Assembly: GCF_030373265.1 (NCBI RefSeq)
Contig: NZ_JAUCZC010000001.1
Coordinates: 124,001-188,000 of the forward strand
DNA: 64,000 nucleotides
DNA from: Blastomonas sp.
GTDB lineage: Bacteria > Pseudomonadota > Alphaproteobacteria > Sphingomonadales > Sphingomonadaceae
Direction: 5' to 3'
Part shown: one piece after another, positions 41,554 to 50,314 of the stretch
How positions within the stretch are numbered: position 1 is the stretch's first letter
Layout: each line of letters starts with the position of its first letter
Made by a program: the position numbers and the translations under genes
Notes under the pieces: model-generated
Told to the model about the DNA's origin: nothing
What the model saw: only the letters and a program-made list of their open reading frames with translations
The model's database searches: none

Positions 41554-43016
41554 TGAATTACGCGCTCTGGTTCCAGTTGGCCTCGCCGGAAATCGTTCTC
41601 AGCGCCTCCGGTCTGGTGCTGCTGCTGATCGCCGCATGGGGCGGCGTGCAGTCGTCGCGCCTTGTCAGCGTGCTGACCGTCGTCGCGTTGTTCGGCGCGC
41701 TCGCGCTGTCGTTCAACTTCCTGCTGGGTGACAGCTTCGCCAACGGCGCCGACGCGTTCTACGGCCAGTACCGGATGGATCGCTTCGCTTCGTTGTCGAA
41801 GGTGCTGATCTTCCTCTCGGCCATCGGCTGCGTGATCGTGGCGCCCAAGTTCTTTGCGCGCGACAACATGATGCGCCCGGAATTCCCGATCCTCATCCTG
41901 TTTGCCTCGGTCGGCATGGGCCTGATGGTGTCGGCGGTCGATCTGCTGACGCTGTATATCGGTCTCGAGCTCAACAGCCTGGCTGCGTATGTCCTCGCGA
42001 GTTTCCTGCGCAGCGATGATCGCTCCGCCGAAGCGGGCCTCAAATATTTCGTGCTGGGCGCGCTTGCGAGCGGCATTCTGCTGTTCGGCATGTCGCTGCT
42101 CTATGGCTTCACCGGCACCACCAGCTTCATCGGCATCCAGACCGCCTTTGCCGATGGCGTGTCGACAGGTGCGCTGTTCGGCATCGTGTTCGTGCTCTCG
42201 GGCCTGGCGTTCAAGATCAGTGCGGTGCCGTTCCATATGTGGACGCCCGACGTCTATGAAGGCGCACCTACCCCCGTCACGACGTTCTTCGCCACTGCGC
42301 CCAAGGTTGCAGCATTGGCGCTGACCATGCGCGTGGCGATCGAGGCGTTCGGCGGCCAGCAGGCCATCTGGCAGCAGATCGTGATCTTCGTGGCGCTGGC
42401 CTCGATCATCCTCGGCGCTGCGGGCGCGATCGGGCAGGTCAACATCAAGCGGCTGCTCGCCTACTCGTCGATCAACAATGTAGGCTTCATGCTGATCGGA
42501 CTGGCTTGCGGAACCCCCGAAGGGGCCTCGGCGATGCTGACCTATCTGGTGATCTATGTCGCGATGACGCTGGGCAGCTTCATCTGCGTGCTCGACCTCA
42601 ACGACCGTGAAGGCCATCCGGTCGAGGATATCGGCAAATTGGCTGGTCTGTCGCGCACCCGTCCAGGTCTGGCGGCGGCTTTGGCGATCTTCATGTTCAG
42701 CCTCGCCGGCATCCCGCCGCTGTTCGGCTTCTGGGGCAAGTTCGTGGTGTTCGATGCCGCCGTGGCAGCAGGGCTCATCCCGCTCGCCGCGATCGGTATC
42801 GCCGCCTCGGTCATCGGTGCGTTCTACTACCTCAAGGTCATCAAGGTGATGTATTTTGACGAACCCGCCGATGTGATCGCGCCGAGTGGTTCGAAGGCGC
42901 GCATGGTTCTGGTGGCGATGGCCGCCCTGTTCCTGTCGCCGCTGGGATACTTCACCACGCTGGCGCTCAGCCCGGTCACGGCGGATGCCGCCAGAGCGCT
43001 GTTCTGGGCGGCTTGA
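41553..43016 (+). CDS. nuoN: NADH-quinone oxidoreductase subunit N
   Basis: A 487-residue antiporter-like subunit (ND2), last of the fourteen. Conserved: LTLYIGLELNSLAAYVLASF, FKISAVPFHMWTPDVYEGAPTPVT and LLAYSSINNVGFMLIGLA. Its stop overlaps the TTG start of birA, tying biotin ligase to the operon. Confidence 0.97.
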   Translation: MNYALWFQLASPEIVLSASGLVLLLIAAWGGVQSSRLVSVLTVVALFGALALSFNFLLGDSFANGADAFYGQYRMDRFASLSKVLIFLSAIGCVIVAPKFFARDNMMRPEFPILILFASVGMGLMVSAVDLLTLYIGLELNSLAAYVLASFLRSDDRSAEAGLKYFVLGALASGILLFGMSLLYGFTGTTSFIGIQTAFADGVSTGALFGIVFVLSGLAFKISAVPFHMWTPDVYEGAPTPVTTFFATAPKVAALALTMRVAIEAFGGQQAIWQQIVIFVALASIILGAAGAIGQVNIKRLLAYSSINNVGFMLIGLACGTPEGASAMLTYLVIYVAMTLGSFICVLDLNDREGHPVEDIGKLAGLSRTRPGLAAALAIFMFSLAGIPPLFGFWGKFVVFDAAVAAGLIPLAAIGIAASVIGAFYYLKVIKVMYFDEPADVIAPSGSKARMVLVAMAALFLSPLGYFTTLALSPVTADAARALFWAA

Positions 43017-43723
43017 TCGAAACGGTTGCGCTGACCGCATCCACCAATGCGGACATGCTGGCGCGCGCCGAAACGGGTGCGCCCGAGGGACTGTGGATCC
43101 GCGCCGAGCAGCAGAGCGGGGGCAGGGGCCGGCTGGGCCGGCCCTGGCTGAGCCCGCTCGGCAACCTGTATTGCAGCACATTGGTGCGCATCGGTCCGAG
43201 CGATCCGGCGGCGCACCTGCTGGCGTTCGTGGCCGGTCTGGCGGTGCTCGATACCGTTGGTGCGATCCTTCCAGAGACAAAAGCCCGGCTGAAATGGCCC
43301 AACGACGTCCATGTCGCCGGCGCCAAGCTGGCGGGCATCCTGCTCGAGCGGCGGCGCGATGCGGTGGTGGTGGGAATCGGCCTGAATGTCGCCGTCGCCC
43401 CGGACATTTCCGGACGCACCGTCACGTCGCTGCACGCGCAGGGCGCGAACGCGCAGGTCGATGCCGCCGCGGTGCTCGAACTGCTGGCGACGCGCTTCGG
43501 GTCGCGGCTGCTTCAGTGGCGGACCGGCGATCCTGCAACGCTGCTTGAAGTCTGGTGCGCTGCCGCGCATAAGCCCGGTGAAGCGATGGCGGTACAGCGT
43601 GGTCCGGAGGATCGGATCGAGGGCGTCTTCGAAGGCCTGTCGGCGGACGGCGCTTTGCTGATCCGCTGCCGCGATGGCCGGATGGAGAGCGTCAGCGCGG
43701 GTGATGTCCATCTCCTTGCGTAA
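43013..43723 (+). CDS. birA: Biotin-[acetyl-CoA carboxylase] ligase
   Basis: A 236-residue biotin protein ligase that activates biotin and attaches it to BCCP. It has STNADMLARA, EQQSGGRGRLGRPWLSPLGNLYCS (the GRGRxGR biotinyl-AMP loop) and LKWPNDVHVAGAKLAGILLE. It lacks the N-terminal helix-turn-helix of E. coli BirA, so it is a monofunctional ligase. It starts with TTG overlapping the nuoN stop. The order nuoN-birA-coaX-rnj is widely seen in alphaproteobacteria. Confidence 0.95.
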   Translation: MIETVALTASTNADMLARAETGAPEGLWIRAEQQSGGRGRLGRPWLSPLGNLYCSTLVRIGPSDPAAHLLAFVAGLAVLDTVGAILPETKARLKWPNDVHVAGAKLAGILLERRRDAVVVGIGLNVAVAPDISGRTVTSLHAQGANAQVDAAAVLELLATRFGSRLLQWRTGDPATLLEVWCAAAHKPGEAMAVQRGPEDRIEGVFEGLSADGALLIRCRDGRMESVSAGDVHLLA

Positions 43724-43754
43724 AGCCGTTTAGTGGAAATGAAGGACTTGTCGC

Positions 43755-44531
43755 ATGCTGCTTGCCATTGATGTCGGCAACACCAACGCCGTGTTTGCGC
43801 TGTTTAACGAGCGTGCGATCAAGGCGCGCTGGCGCATTTCGACCGATGCCCGGCGCACGGCGGACGAATATGCGGTCTGGCTGAACCAGCTGCTCGCGCT
43901 CGAAGGCTTTGTCCGTCAGGACATCAGCCAGGTGATCATCTCCACCGTCGTGCCGCGCGCGCTGCACAATGTGCAGGTGCTTTCGCGCAAATATTTCAGC
44001 GTCGAGCCGTTGATCGCAGGTGTCGCACCGGCCGATTGGCAGATGCAGATCGATGTCGACGAGCCCAAGTCTCTGGGGGCGGATCGCGCGGTCAACTCCA
44101 TTGCGGCGCACGCGCTGCATCCGGGCGATATCATCATCATCGACTTTGGCACCGCAACCACCTATGACGTGGTCGACTATACGGGTGCTTACAAGGGAGG
44201 CATCATCGCGCCGGGGATCAACCTGTCGCTCGATGCCCTGGTTCAAGCCGCCGCAAAGCTGCCGCGCATCGCGATAGAAACCCCGCGCAACAACCGGTCT
44301 GTCATCGGTCGCAACACCGAAGACCAGATGCAGATCGGCGTGTTCTGGGGCTATGTCGCCATGATGGAAGGTCTGGTCTCACGGATGCGCGCCGAAATCG
44401 GACGCCCCGCGAAGGTCATCGCCACCGGTGGGCTTGCGGTGCTGTTTGACGAGCACACGACGATATTTGATGCGGTCGAACCCGACCTGACCCTGCAGGG
44501 TCTAGCCATGATTGCCGAAAGGGCATTTTGA
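43755..44531 (+). CDS. coaX: Type III pantothenate kinase
   Basis: A 258-residue kinase for the first step of coenzyme A synthesis. Acetate/sugar-kinase-fold motifs are [16 protein letters not shown] (phosphate 1), [29 protein letters not shown] (phosphate 2) and [11 protein letters not shown]. It is the CoaX type, insensitive to CoA feedback. It lies 31 bases after birA with GAAGGA before the ATG, and 4 bases before rnj. Confidence 0.95.
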   Translation: MLLAIDVGNTNAVFALFNERAIKARWRISTDARRTADEYAVWLNQLLALEGFVRQDISQVIISTVVPRALHNVQVLSRKYFSVEPLIAGVAPADWQMQIDVDEPKSLGADRAVNSIAAHALHPGDIIIIDFGTATTYDVVDYTGAYKGGIIAPGINLSLDALVQAAAKLPRIAIETPRNNRSVIGRNTEDQMQIGVFWGYVAMMEGLVSRMRAEIGRPAKVIATGGLAVLFDEHTTIFDAVEPDLTLQGLAMIAERAF

Positions 44532-44535
44532 TTAC

Positions 44536-46221
44536 ATGAAACCTGGAAAAGAACTGTTGTTCCTGGCCCTTGGCGGGTCGGGCGAAATCGGCATGAACGC
44601 CAACCTCTATGGCTGTGACGGCAAATGGGTCATGGTCGACCTGGGCATGACCTTCTCCGACCCGGCTTACCCCGGTGTCGAATTGGTCTTCCCCGATCTC
44701 GAATTCATCGAGGAACGCGCCGACGACCTGCTTGGCATCGTGCTGACTCACGGTCATGAAGACCATATCGGTGCGCTGCCGTATCTGGCGGCCGACCTCA
44801 ATGTGCCGTTGTTCGCCACCCCGTTTACCGCCGACCTGATCCGCCGCAAGCTCGAAGAGCAGGGGCTGGTCAAGGATGTGCAGCTCAACGTCATCGAGAA
44901 CGAGGGCAGCCTCCAGCTTGGTCCCTTCGGCTTCCGCTACCTGCCGCTGGCGCACTCGATCGCAGAGGGCAACGCGCTGCTGATCGACACGCCTTATGGC
45001 CGTATCTTCCACACCGGCGACTGGAAGCTCGACGACGAGCCGATCGTCGGCGTCCCGTCGACGCCCGAGACGCTCACCGCGTTGGGCGACGAAGGGGTGC
45101 TGGCGCTGGTCTGCGATTCCACCAATGTCTTCAATCCCGAAAGCTCGGGCTCCGAAGGTGCGGTGCGTGACGAACTGATCAAGGCGGTCAAGCCGCTCAA
45201 GGGGCGTGCGCTGATCACGACCTTCGCGTCCAACGTGGCGCGGCTGCACACCCTGGGCGAGGTTGCCAAGGCGACCAACCGTTCGCTGTGCGTCGCCGGG
45301 CGTTCGCTCGACCGGATCATCGCGGTGGCCAAGGCCAACGGCTATCTCAAGGACCTGCCCGAGCTGGTCGATTTCGATACCGCGATGGGCCTGCCCCGGC
45401 GCGAGGTGCTGGTGATCGCAACCGGCGGCCAGGGTGAGCCGCGCGCTGCGCTGGCGCGCGTCGCCGATGGCAATCATCAGATCAAGCTGGAGGCGGGCGA
45501 TACCGTGCTGTTCTCGTCCAAGGTCATTCCCGGCAACGAGATCGCCATCGGGCGGATCCAGAACAAGCTGGCTGAAGACGGCATCAAGATGGTCACCGAC
45601 CGTCAGGCCGACATCCACGTGTCGGGCCACCCCGGCAGGCCAGAGCTGGCCGAGATGTACCGCTGGATCAGGCCGCAGGTGCTGGTGCCGGTGCATGGCG
45701 AGATGCGGCATATGTCCGAACAGGCCCGCTTTGGGCTGGAACAGGGCATTCCGGCGGCTGTGGTTCAGAAGAACGGCGATCTCGTGCGGCTGGCACCGGG
45801 CAAGCCCGGCGTCATCAGCCGCGAGCGCGCCGGGCGTCTGGTCCTCGATGGCGATGTCATCCTGCCCGCCGATGGCATGACGATGGCCGAGCGGCGCAAG
45901 CTGGCGGTCAACGGCCAGGTCAGCGTCGCGGTCGCGCTCAGCGCGCGCGGGGGCCTGATAGGCGACCCGGTGGTGCGCTGCCTCGGGCTTCCGGTCGAAG
46001 ACGATCTCGATGCGTTCATCGCCGAGACCATCGAGGATGTGCGCGAGGCGATCAGCAAACCCGGCAAGTCCAAGCCGCGGGGCCGGCGCGACCGGTCGGA
46101 AGGCAGGTCCGAAGGGAAGGGCGACGACGTGCAGGAGGCTATCCGCCTGGCCGTGCGTCGTGCGGCAACCCGCTGGACGGGCAAAAAGCCCGTTGTCACG
46201 GTCTTGATGATCGCGGGCTGA
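44536..46221 (+). CDS. rnj: Ribonuclease J
   Basis: A 561-residue metallo-beta-lactamase/beta-CASP nuclease with 5'-to-3' exo- and endonuclease activity on RNA. The zinc motif THGHEDHIGALPYL starts the catalytic core, and the beta-CASP block includes FASNVARLHTL, VIATGGQGEPRAAL, VSGHPGRPE and LVPVHGEMRH. A basic, low-complexity stretch (KPGKSKPRGRRDRSEGRS, near residue 510) precedes a final helical segment. The start at 44536 uses AAAGGG upstream. Confidence 0.95.
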   Translation: MKPGKELLFLALGGSGEIGMNANLYGCDGKWVMVDLGMTFSDPAYPGVELVFPDLEFIEERADDLLGIVLTHGHEDHIGALPYLAADLNVPLFATPFTADLIRRKLEEQGLVKDVQLNVIENEGSLQLGPFGFRYLPLAHSIAEGNALLIDTPYGRIFHTGDWKLDDEPIVGVPSTPETLTALGDEGVLALVCDSTNVFNPESSGSEGAVRDELIKAVKPLKGRALITTFASNVARLHTLGEVAKATNRSLCVAGRSLDRIIAVAKANGYLKDLPELVDFDTAMGLPRREVLVIATGGQGEPRAALARVADGNHQIKLEAGDTVLFSSKVIPGNEIAIGRIQNKLAEDGIKMVTDRQADIHVSGHPGRPELAEMYRWIRPQVLVPVHGEMRHMSEQARFGLEQGIPAAVVQKNGDLVRLAPGKPGVISRERAGRLVLDGDVILPADGMTMAERRKLAVNGQVSVAVALSARGGLIGDPVVRCLGLPVEDDLDAFIAETIEDVREAISKPGKSKPRGRRDRSEGRSEGKGDDVQEAIRLAVRRAATRWTGKKPVVTVLMIAG

Positions 46222-46258
46222 CGACCCACTTGGGCGCAAGGAAACAGGAAACACGCGC

Positions 46259-46537
46259 ATGAGCTGGACGAGCATCGCTGCCATTTATCTGCTGTTCTGG
46301 GTGATCACCGCGTTCGTGGTGATGCCCTTCGGCGTGCGGACTGCGGACGAGTTAGGGATCGAGAAGGTCCGCGGCCAGGCCGACAGCGCGCCCGCCAACT
46401 TCAGGCCCAAGCGCGTGATGCTGATCACCACCATCGTGTCGGCCGTCGTTTTCGGGCTGTTCTATGCTAATTACCTGAATGGCTGGATCGGCCCATCCGA
46501 CGTCAACATCTTCGGCAGGCCACCGGGGGCAGACTGA
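46259..46537 (+). CDS. DUF1467 family membrane protein
   Basis: A 92-residue protein with two membrane helices (about 5-22 and 52-72) flanking a short loop (FGVRTADELGIEKVRGQADSAP). Length, helices and this loop match DUF1467, an alphaproteobacterial family of unknown function that commonly follows rnj. It ends the co-directional block that began at nuoA. Confidence 0.85.
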   Translation: MSWTSIAAIYLLFWVITAFVVMPFGVRTADELGIEKVRGQADSAPANFRPKRVMLITTIVSAVVFGLFYANYLNGWIGPSDVNIFGRPPGAD

Positions 46538-46672
46538 CGCTGTGTGGGGCCATCGGCGGGTCACACGAATAATATGAGACTTTGGCGCACTTTGCTGCTA
46601 TAGCATGGTCATCGCGCGATCGATGATCCAAGCCAGCGCGCGACTGAGAGACTCGCGGCATCCATGCTCCAC

Positions 46673-46698
46673 GCTCTTGCTTGCGCAGCAACAAGAGC
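46673..46698 (+). promoter_or_regulatory. Leader hairpin upstream of the small ORF and cold-shock gene
   Basis: GCTCTTG (46673-46679) pairs with CAAGAGC (46692-46698). After a single bulged C, TTGC (46681-46684) pairs with GCAA (46688-46691) around a GCA loop. It ends 6 bases before the ATG at 46705. No T-tract follows, so it is not a terminator. A role in translation or temperature sensing is possible but unproven. Confidence 0.45.
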
Positions 46699-46704
46699 AA
46701 ACGC

Positions 46705-46872
46705 ATGCCAGATATCAACCAGCTTTTTGACAATCTCCACGTTGCGCACATGCGCGCGTTGCATTCGCCCAGCGCGGATGAACGCGACATGCAGCGCAGC
46801 CTGGCGTGCGTCGAAGAGCAGCGCGTTCATGCGATCGCGTATCCACAGCCGGGCAGTTTCATGCCGGGCTGA
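46705..46872 (+). CDS. Possible 55-residue leader protein upstream of cspA
   Basis: A short frame (MPDINQLFDNLHVAHM...) with a helical, His/Arg-rich composition, ending in a Pro/Gly tail. It has no strong ribosome site and no recognised family. It lies in the 0.5 kb between DUF1467 and cspA and could instead be part of a non-coding cold-shock leader. Confidence 0.35.
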   Translation: MPDINQLFDNLHVAHMRALHSPSADERDMQRSLACVEEQRVHAIAYPQPGSFMPG

Positions 46873-47048
46873 CGCCATTCGGACGCCGGGCTTGCCGCAA
46901 GGCTGGCCTCCAGCGTCCGCATCTTCGCGTGCAATGGCCGGGACCGGGCGTTGCACAGGTCGAAATCGAACTTCCGGTCCCGACTAAGCAGGGGGAACTG
47001 TCCGCAATTATGTGCGGCCCCGTGCAATCTACTCGTAAGGAAATGACT

Positions 47049-47258
47049 ATGCCTATTGGCACCGTAAAGTTTTTCAACGCCGACAAGGGCTATGGTTTCA
47101 TTCAGCCCGATGATGGCGGCAACGACGCGTTCGTTCACATCAGCGCCGTTGAAGCATCGGGCATGCGTACGCTCGATCGCGACCAGCGCGTGAACTTTGA
47201 GCTCGAGCAGGATCGCCGCGGCAAGATGGCGGCTGTCCGTCTTTCGGCTGCTGCCTGA
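47049..47258 (+). CDS. cspA: Cold-shock domain protein
   Basis: A 69-residue single cold-shock domain (OB fold) that binds single-stranded RNA and DNA. RNP1 is KGYGFIQP and RNP2 is DAFVHISAVE; MPIGTVKFFNADKGYG is the usual start. ATG 47049 is chosen over 47043 because AAGGA is then 7 bases upstream. The gap of about 510 bases before it, with a hairpin and few credible codons, fits a long regulatory leader such as those of cold-shock mRNAs. Confidence 0.95.
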   Translation: MPIGTVKFFNADKGYGFIQPDDGGNDAFVHISAVEASGMRTLDRDQRVNFELEQDRRGKMAAVRLSAAA

Positions 47259-47393
47259 TTCTCAGGTGCTAGGGTGCGGGGTGGCGATTGCGCCGCTCCG
47301 CAGCCTGACCGATACCTCCAGAATGACCCAAAGATTTACGAGGGTTTAACATCTGCCGCCTAGCGTCGCTCCTGGTACAAAAGGGGCTGCAAC

Positions 47394-47900
47394 ATGCTGG
47401 ACAGACTGCTGCGAGATCACGTGCTGATCCGCGAAAAGGCGCAGGTGCTGCTGCATTTGCTCGATAGCGAGACAATGCCCTCGCGCGCCGTCCTGGCGGA
47501 GACGCGCTGGAATCTTGGCAGCCTCATCATGCAGCATCTGGCGTATGAAGATCGCCATCTCTACGCAAAACTCCTGCACGACAGCCGAGCCGATGTCCGC
47601 GAAACCGGGCGCCAGTTCCACAGCGATCTTGCCACGCTTTTCGCTGCTTATGCCAGCAATGCCCAGCATTGGACGCCCGACCGCATCGCACAGGACTGGG
47701 ATGGCTTTCGCGCCGATGCCCGCAGGATGACCCTGGCGATGTTTGCCAGAATCGATCTGGAAGAAGCCGAGCTGTATCCGCTCGCAGCCGGTGCGGCGAT
47801 CGACCTGAAGACCAATTTCGCTCCGACCACCAACTGGACGCGTGAGGCATTTGCGATCAAGGACGCCATCATTCAGGGCGCCCACAAGCCCATTGTCTGA
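47394..47900 (+). CDS. Hemerythrin-like (HHE domain) protein
   Basis: A 168-residue four-helix-bundle protein. Candidate iron ligands are spaced as in HHE/hemerythrin domains: RDHVLIREKAQVLLHLL, MQHLAYEDRHLYAKLL (His and Glu), FHSDLATLF and LEEAELYPLA. Such proteins bind a diiron centre and sense or carry oxygen or nitric oxide, or repair iron centres. The assignment rests on ligand pattern rather than close similarity. It is a free-standing domain with no signal peptide. hisZ follows 64 bases later. Confidence 0.75.
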   Translation: MLDRLLRDHVLIREKAQVLLHLLDSETMPSRAVLAETRWNLGSLIMQHLAYEDRHLYAKLLHDSRADVRETGRQFHSDLATLFAAYASNAQHWTPDRIAQDWDGFRADARRMTLAMFARIDLEEAELYPLAAGAAIDLKTNFAPTTNWTREAFAIKDAIIQGAHKPIV

Positions 47901-47964
47901 CGGCATAAGTTGCAGCGCGCGATAAGGTTTTAACTGGCGCGGTAATCGTCTAAGCGCTTGCGCC

Positions 47965-49089
47965 ATGTCCGAGACGAATCCCGATATTTTGCCCGCAGGT
48001 CTTGCCGATCTGCTCCCCCCGCGCGCCGAACAGGCAGCGCGGCTTACCCGCAGCGCGATGGATGTGCTGTCGGGCCATGGCTATGATCGCGTCTCGCCGC
48101 CGCTGGTGGAATATGAACGCTCGCTCGCTTCGCGGATGCAGGGTACCGGGCGGCAGCATCTTTTCCGTATGGTCGATCCCTCGTCGATGCGCACGCTCGC
48201 CATCCGCTCGGACATCACGGTTCAGGTCGGTCGCGTTGCAACAACCCTGATGGCGTCGGCGCCGCGCCCTTTGAGGCTCAGCTATGCCGGCCAGGTGCTG
48301 CGCATCGCTTCCGACCAGCTGAATCCCGAGCGCGAGCGTTTGCAGATCGGTGCAGAACTCATCGGTCACGACAATATCGCCGCAGCGCAGGAGGTGGTTC
48401 GGATCGCCATCGAGGCTCTGGCTCAGGCCGGGGTGACCGGCATCACGGTCGATCTGACGTTGCCCGATCTGGTCGATACCCTCGCATCCACCGCCTTTCC
48501 GATGCCCGCCGGCCAGATTTCCGCGGTGCGCCGCGAGCTCGACATGAAGGATGCAGGCGGTCTGACCGCCTTGGGTGCGGATGCCTATCTGCCGTTGCTG
48601 TATGCCATGGGACCATTCGAGGCAGCGATCGCTTCGCTGGCGGCGATCGATGCCGGCGGCGCGCTCTCCAGCCGGATCGCGGCATTGCGCCAGATCGTTG
48701 CCGCGCTGCCCGATGATGTCACCGTGACGCTGGATCCGACCGAGCGGCACGGCTTTGAGTACCAGAGCTGGTTCGGCTTTTCGCTGTATGCCGATGGCTG
48801 CGCCGGCGCGCTCGGCCGCGGTGGCACCTATGCCATTCCCGACGGCAAGGGTGGCGAGGAGGTTGCGACCGGCTTTTCGCTCTACCCGGACGCCTTGCTC
48901 GACATCGCGTTGACCGATGATCAGATTTCCGTCGGCAAGTTGTTCCTGCCCCTGGGGCACGATCAGGCGGTGGCCGCGAGGCTGCGGGCAATTGGCTGGC
49001 GGACGCTCGCTGCGATCACCGAAGCCGACGATGCCGCCGCGCTAGGCTGCACCCACCGGCTCGAAAACACTGAAACGGTACTGATCTGA
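47965..49089 (+). CDS. hisZ: ATP phosphoribosyltransferase regulatory subunit
   Basis: A 374-residue HisRS-like protein that activates the short-form HisG in histidine synthesis. It keeps the class II synthetase scaffold (ILPAGLADLLPPRAEQAARL, FRMVDPSSMRTLAIRSDITVQVGR, GRGGTYAIP). It lacks the C-terminal anticodon-binding domain and is shorter than HisS. It is followed convergently by a hydrolase, then purA; hisZ-purA proximity recurs in sphingomonads. hisG itself is not in the window. Confidence 0.92.
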   Translation: MSETNPDILPAGLADLLPPRAEQAARLTRSAMDVLSGHGYDRVSPPLVEYERSLASRMQGTGRQHLFRMVDPSSMRTLAIRSDITVQVGRVATTLMASAPRPLRLSYAGQVLRIASDQLNPERERLQIGAELIGHDNIAAAQEVVRIAIEALAQAGVTGITVDLTLPDLVDTLASTAFPMPAGQISAVRRELDMKDAGGLTALGADAYLPLLYAMGPFEAAIASLAAIDAGGALSSRIAALRQIVAALPDDVTVTLDPTERHGFEYQSWFGFSLYADGCAGALGRGGTYAIPDGKGGEEVATGFSLYPDALLDIALTDDQISVGKLFLPLGHDQAVAARLRAIGWRTLAAITEADDAAALGCTHRLENTETVLI

Positions 49090-49100
49090 GGGTGTCTCGT

Positions 49101-50120
49101 TCAGAAGGCCGCCAGAAACGCTGTCACGGCCCTGGTATGGGCGTTGTCCTCTGCGCCCAGATTGCGGTTGATCGTCATGTGGTTCTCGCCCTCGACCGAC
49201 CGCACATCCGCCCGCGATCCGGCGGCGCGCAAGGCTGCCCCGAGCGCGTTGGATTGGACAGCGGCATCCTTGCGATTTGCGACATGCATGATCAGCCATT
49301 GACCGGCATTGGGCGCCGCGCTGTGCGTTATCGGTGACAGCCGCGCCTGGCGCGCAGGGGCGGTCCCGAACGCGGGGGTATATAGCTGCTTGGCGATCAG
49401 CGGCTGGTCCTGCATCTGCCGCGCCACGTCATAGGCTGCCCCATCGAGCAGGATAACGCCTTTGATACGCGCCATATCGGCTTTCAGATAATCCGGGTCG
49501 GTAGCGACGAGCGCAGCAAGGTGCGCGCCCGCGCTATGGCCCATGATCACGATGCGGTCCGGATCGATCCCCAGCGCGCGCGATTCGGCCACAAGCTTTC
49601 GCAAGGCCGCCGCGACGTCTTCGGCCTGTTGCTCGACGGGCACCTCAGGCAGCAACCGGTATCCCGCCGAGGCAAAGGCCCAGCCTTTGCGCATGAAGAA
49701 ATCGGGCTTGCCCTGCACCATGCTGCGGTTGCCATTGCGCCAGCCTCCGCCATGAATGTAGACGATCAGGGGATACCCTGCGGTTGGTCGGTCCTGTTCA
49801 GGCAGATAGATATCGACCGCCTGCCTTGGGTCGTTGCCATAGGGGACGGTGGTTGCTTGGACATCGGTGGCAGGTGCTCCCGGCCCGGCCCCACGGCGAT
49901 TGGCGATCGCCTGCACGAATTGCATCTTGCAGCCTTCGGACAGCGCGTCGGCGCGGTCCTGCAGGCACGCGCGGATCCCTGATCGCTGGATTCCGCACAG
50001 CCTGACGACCTCGCGGCGGCATTCACGATCCACCCGCCGTTCGCGGCCGCTGGCCTGTGTTGCCAGCACCGGTGCGATCAGTCCTGCTGTCACGATCAGC
50101 CCCAACAGCTTCCATCGCAT
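49101..50120 (-). CDS. Secreted alpha/beta hydrolase with N-terminal GLG1-like Cys repeat
   Basis: A 339-residue protein with a signal peptide (MRWKLLGLIVTAGLIAPVLATQA). Residues about 32-70 form a short Cys-rich module (ECRREVVRLCGIQ, RACLQDRADALSEGCKMQF) resembling one cysteine-rich GLG1 repeat. The rest is a BD-FAE/Aes-like esterase: oxyanion motif YIHGGGW, nucleophile VIMGHSAGAHLAAL, and a late His in GENHMTINR. It probably acts on an ester or acylated polymer in the periplasm; the substrate is unknown. The start at 50120 follows from the signal peptide. Confidence 0.85.
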   Translation of the reverse strand: MRWKLLGLIVTAGLIAPVLATQASGRERRVDRECRREVVRLCGIQRSGIRACLQDRADALSEGCKMQFVQAIANRRGAGPGAPATDVQATTVPYGNDPRQAVDIYLPEQDRPTAGYPLIVYIHGGGWRNGNRSMVQGKPDFFMRKGWAFASAGYRLLPEVPVEQQAEDVAAALRKLVAESRALGIDPDRIVIMGHSAGAHLAALVATDPDYLKADMARIKGVILLDGAAYDVARQMQDQPLIAKQLYTPAFGTAPARQARLSPITHSAAPNAGQWLIMHVANRKDAAVQSNALGAALRAAGSRADVRSVEGENHMTINRNLGAEDNAHTRAVTAFLAAF

Positions 50121-50314
50121 GGCCACGCTCCTGCAATCGCTCTGTGATTGTGCCCAGGATGCCTTGGCAGAAGCGGGCGCGTCCATTCTCGAAGTGCATT
50201 AATTTGTATCAAGTTTTGCCCTTACGCACTGGACGCCGCCCCGCGCCGTCACTAGGACGAGCGCGTTTTGCGCGCCGCTGATCGGTGCGTCCATCTTTCA
50301 AAAAGGTTGATGTC

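Noticed and set aside
41547-43280. 577-codon open frame on the minus strand
   Set aside because: Antisense shadow of nuoN and birA; composition dominated by Arg, Gln and His with no domain.
44416-46284. 622-codon open frame on the minus strand
   Set aside because: Antisense shadow of coaX and rnj; no start signal and no recognisable motif.
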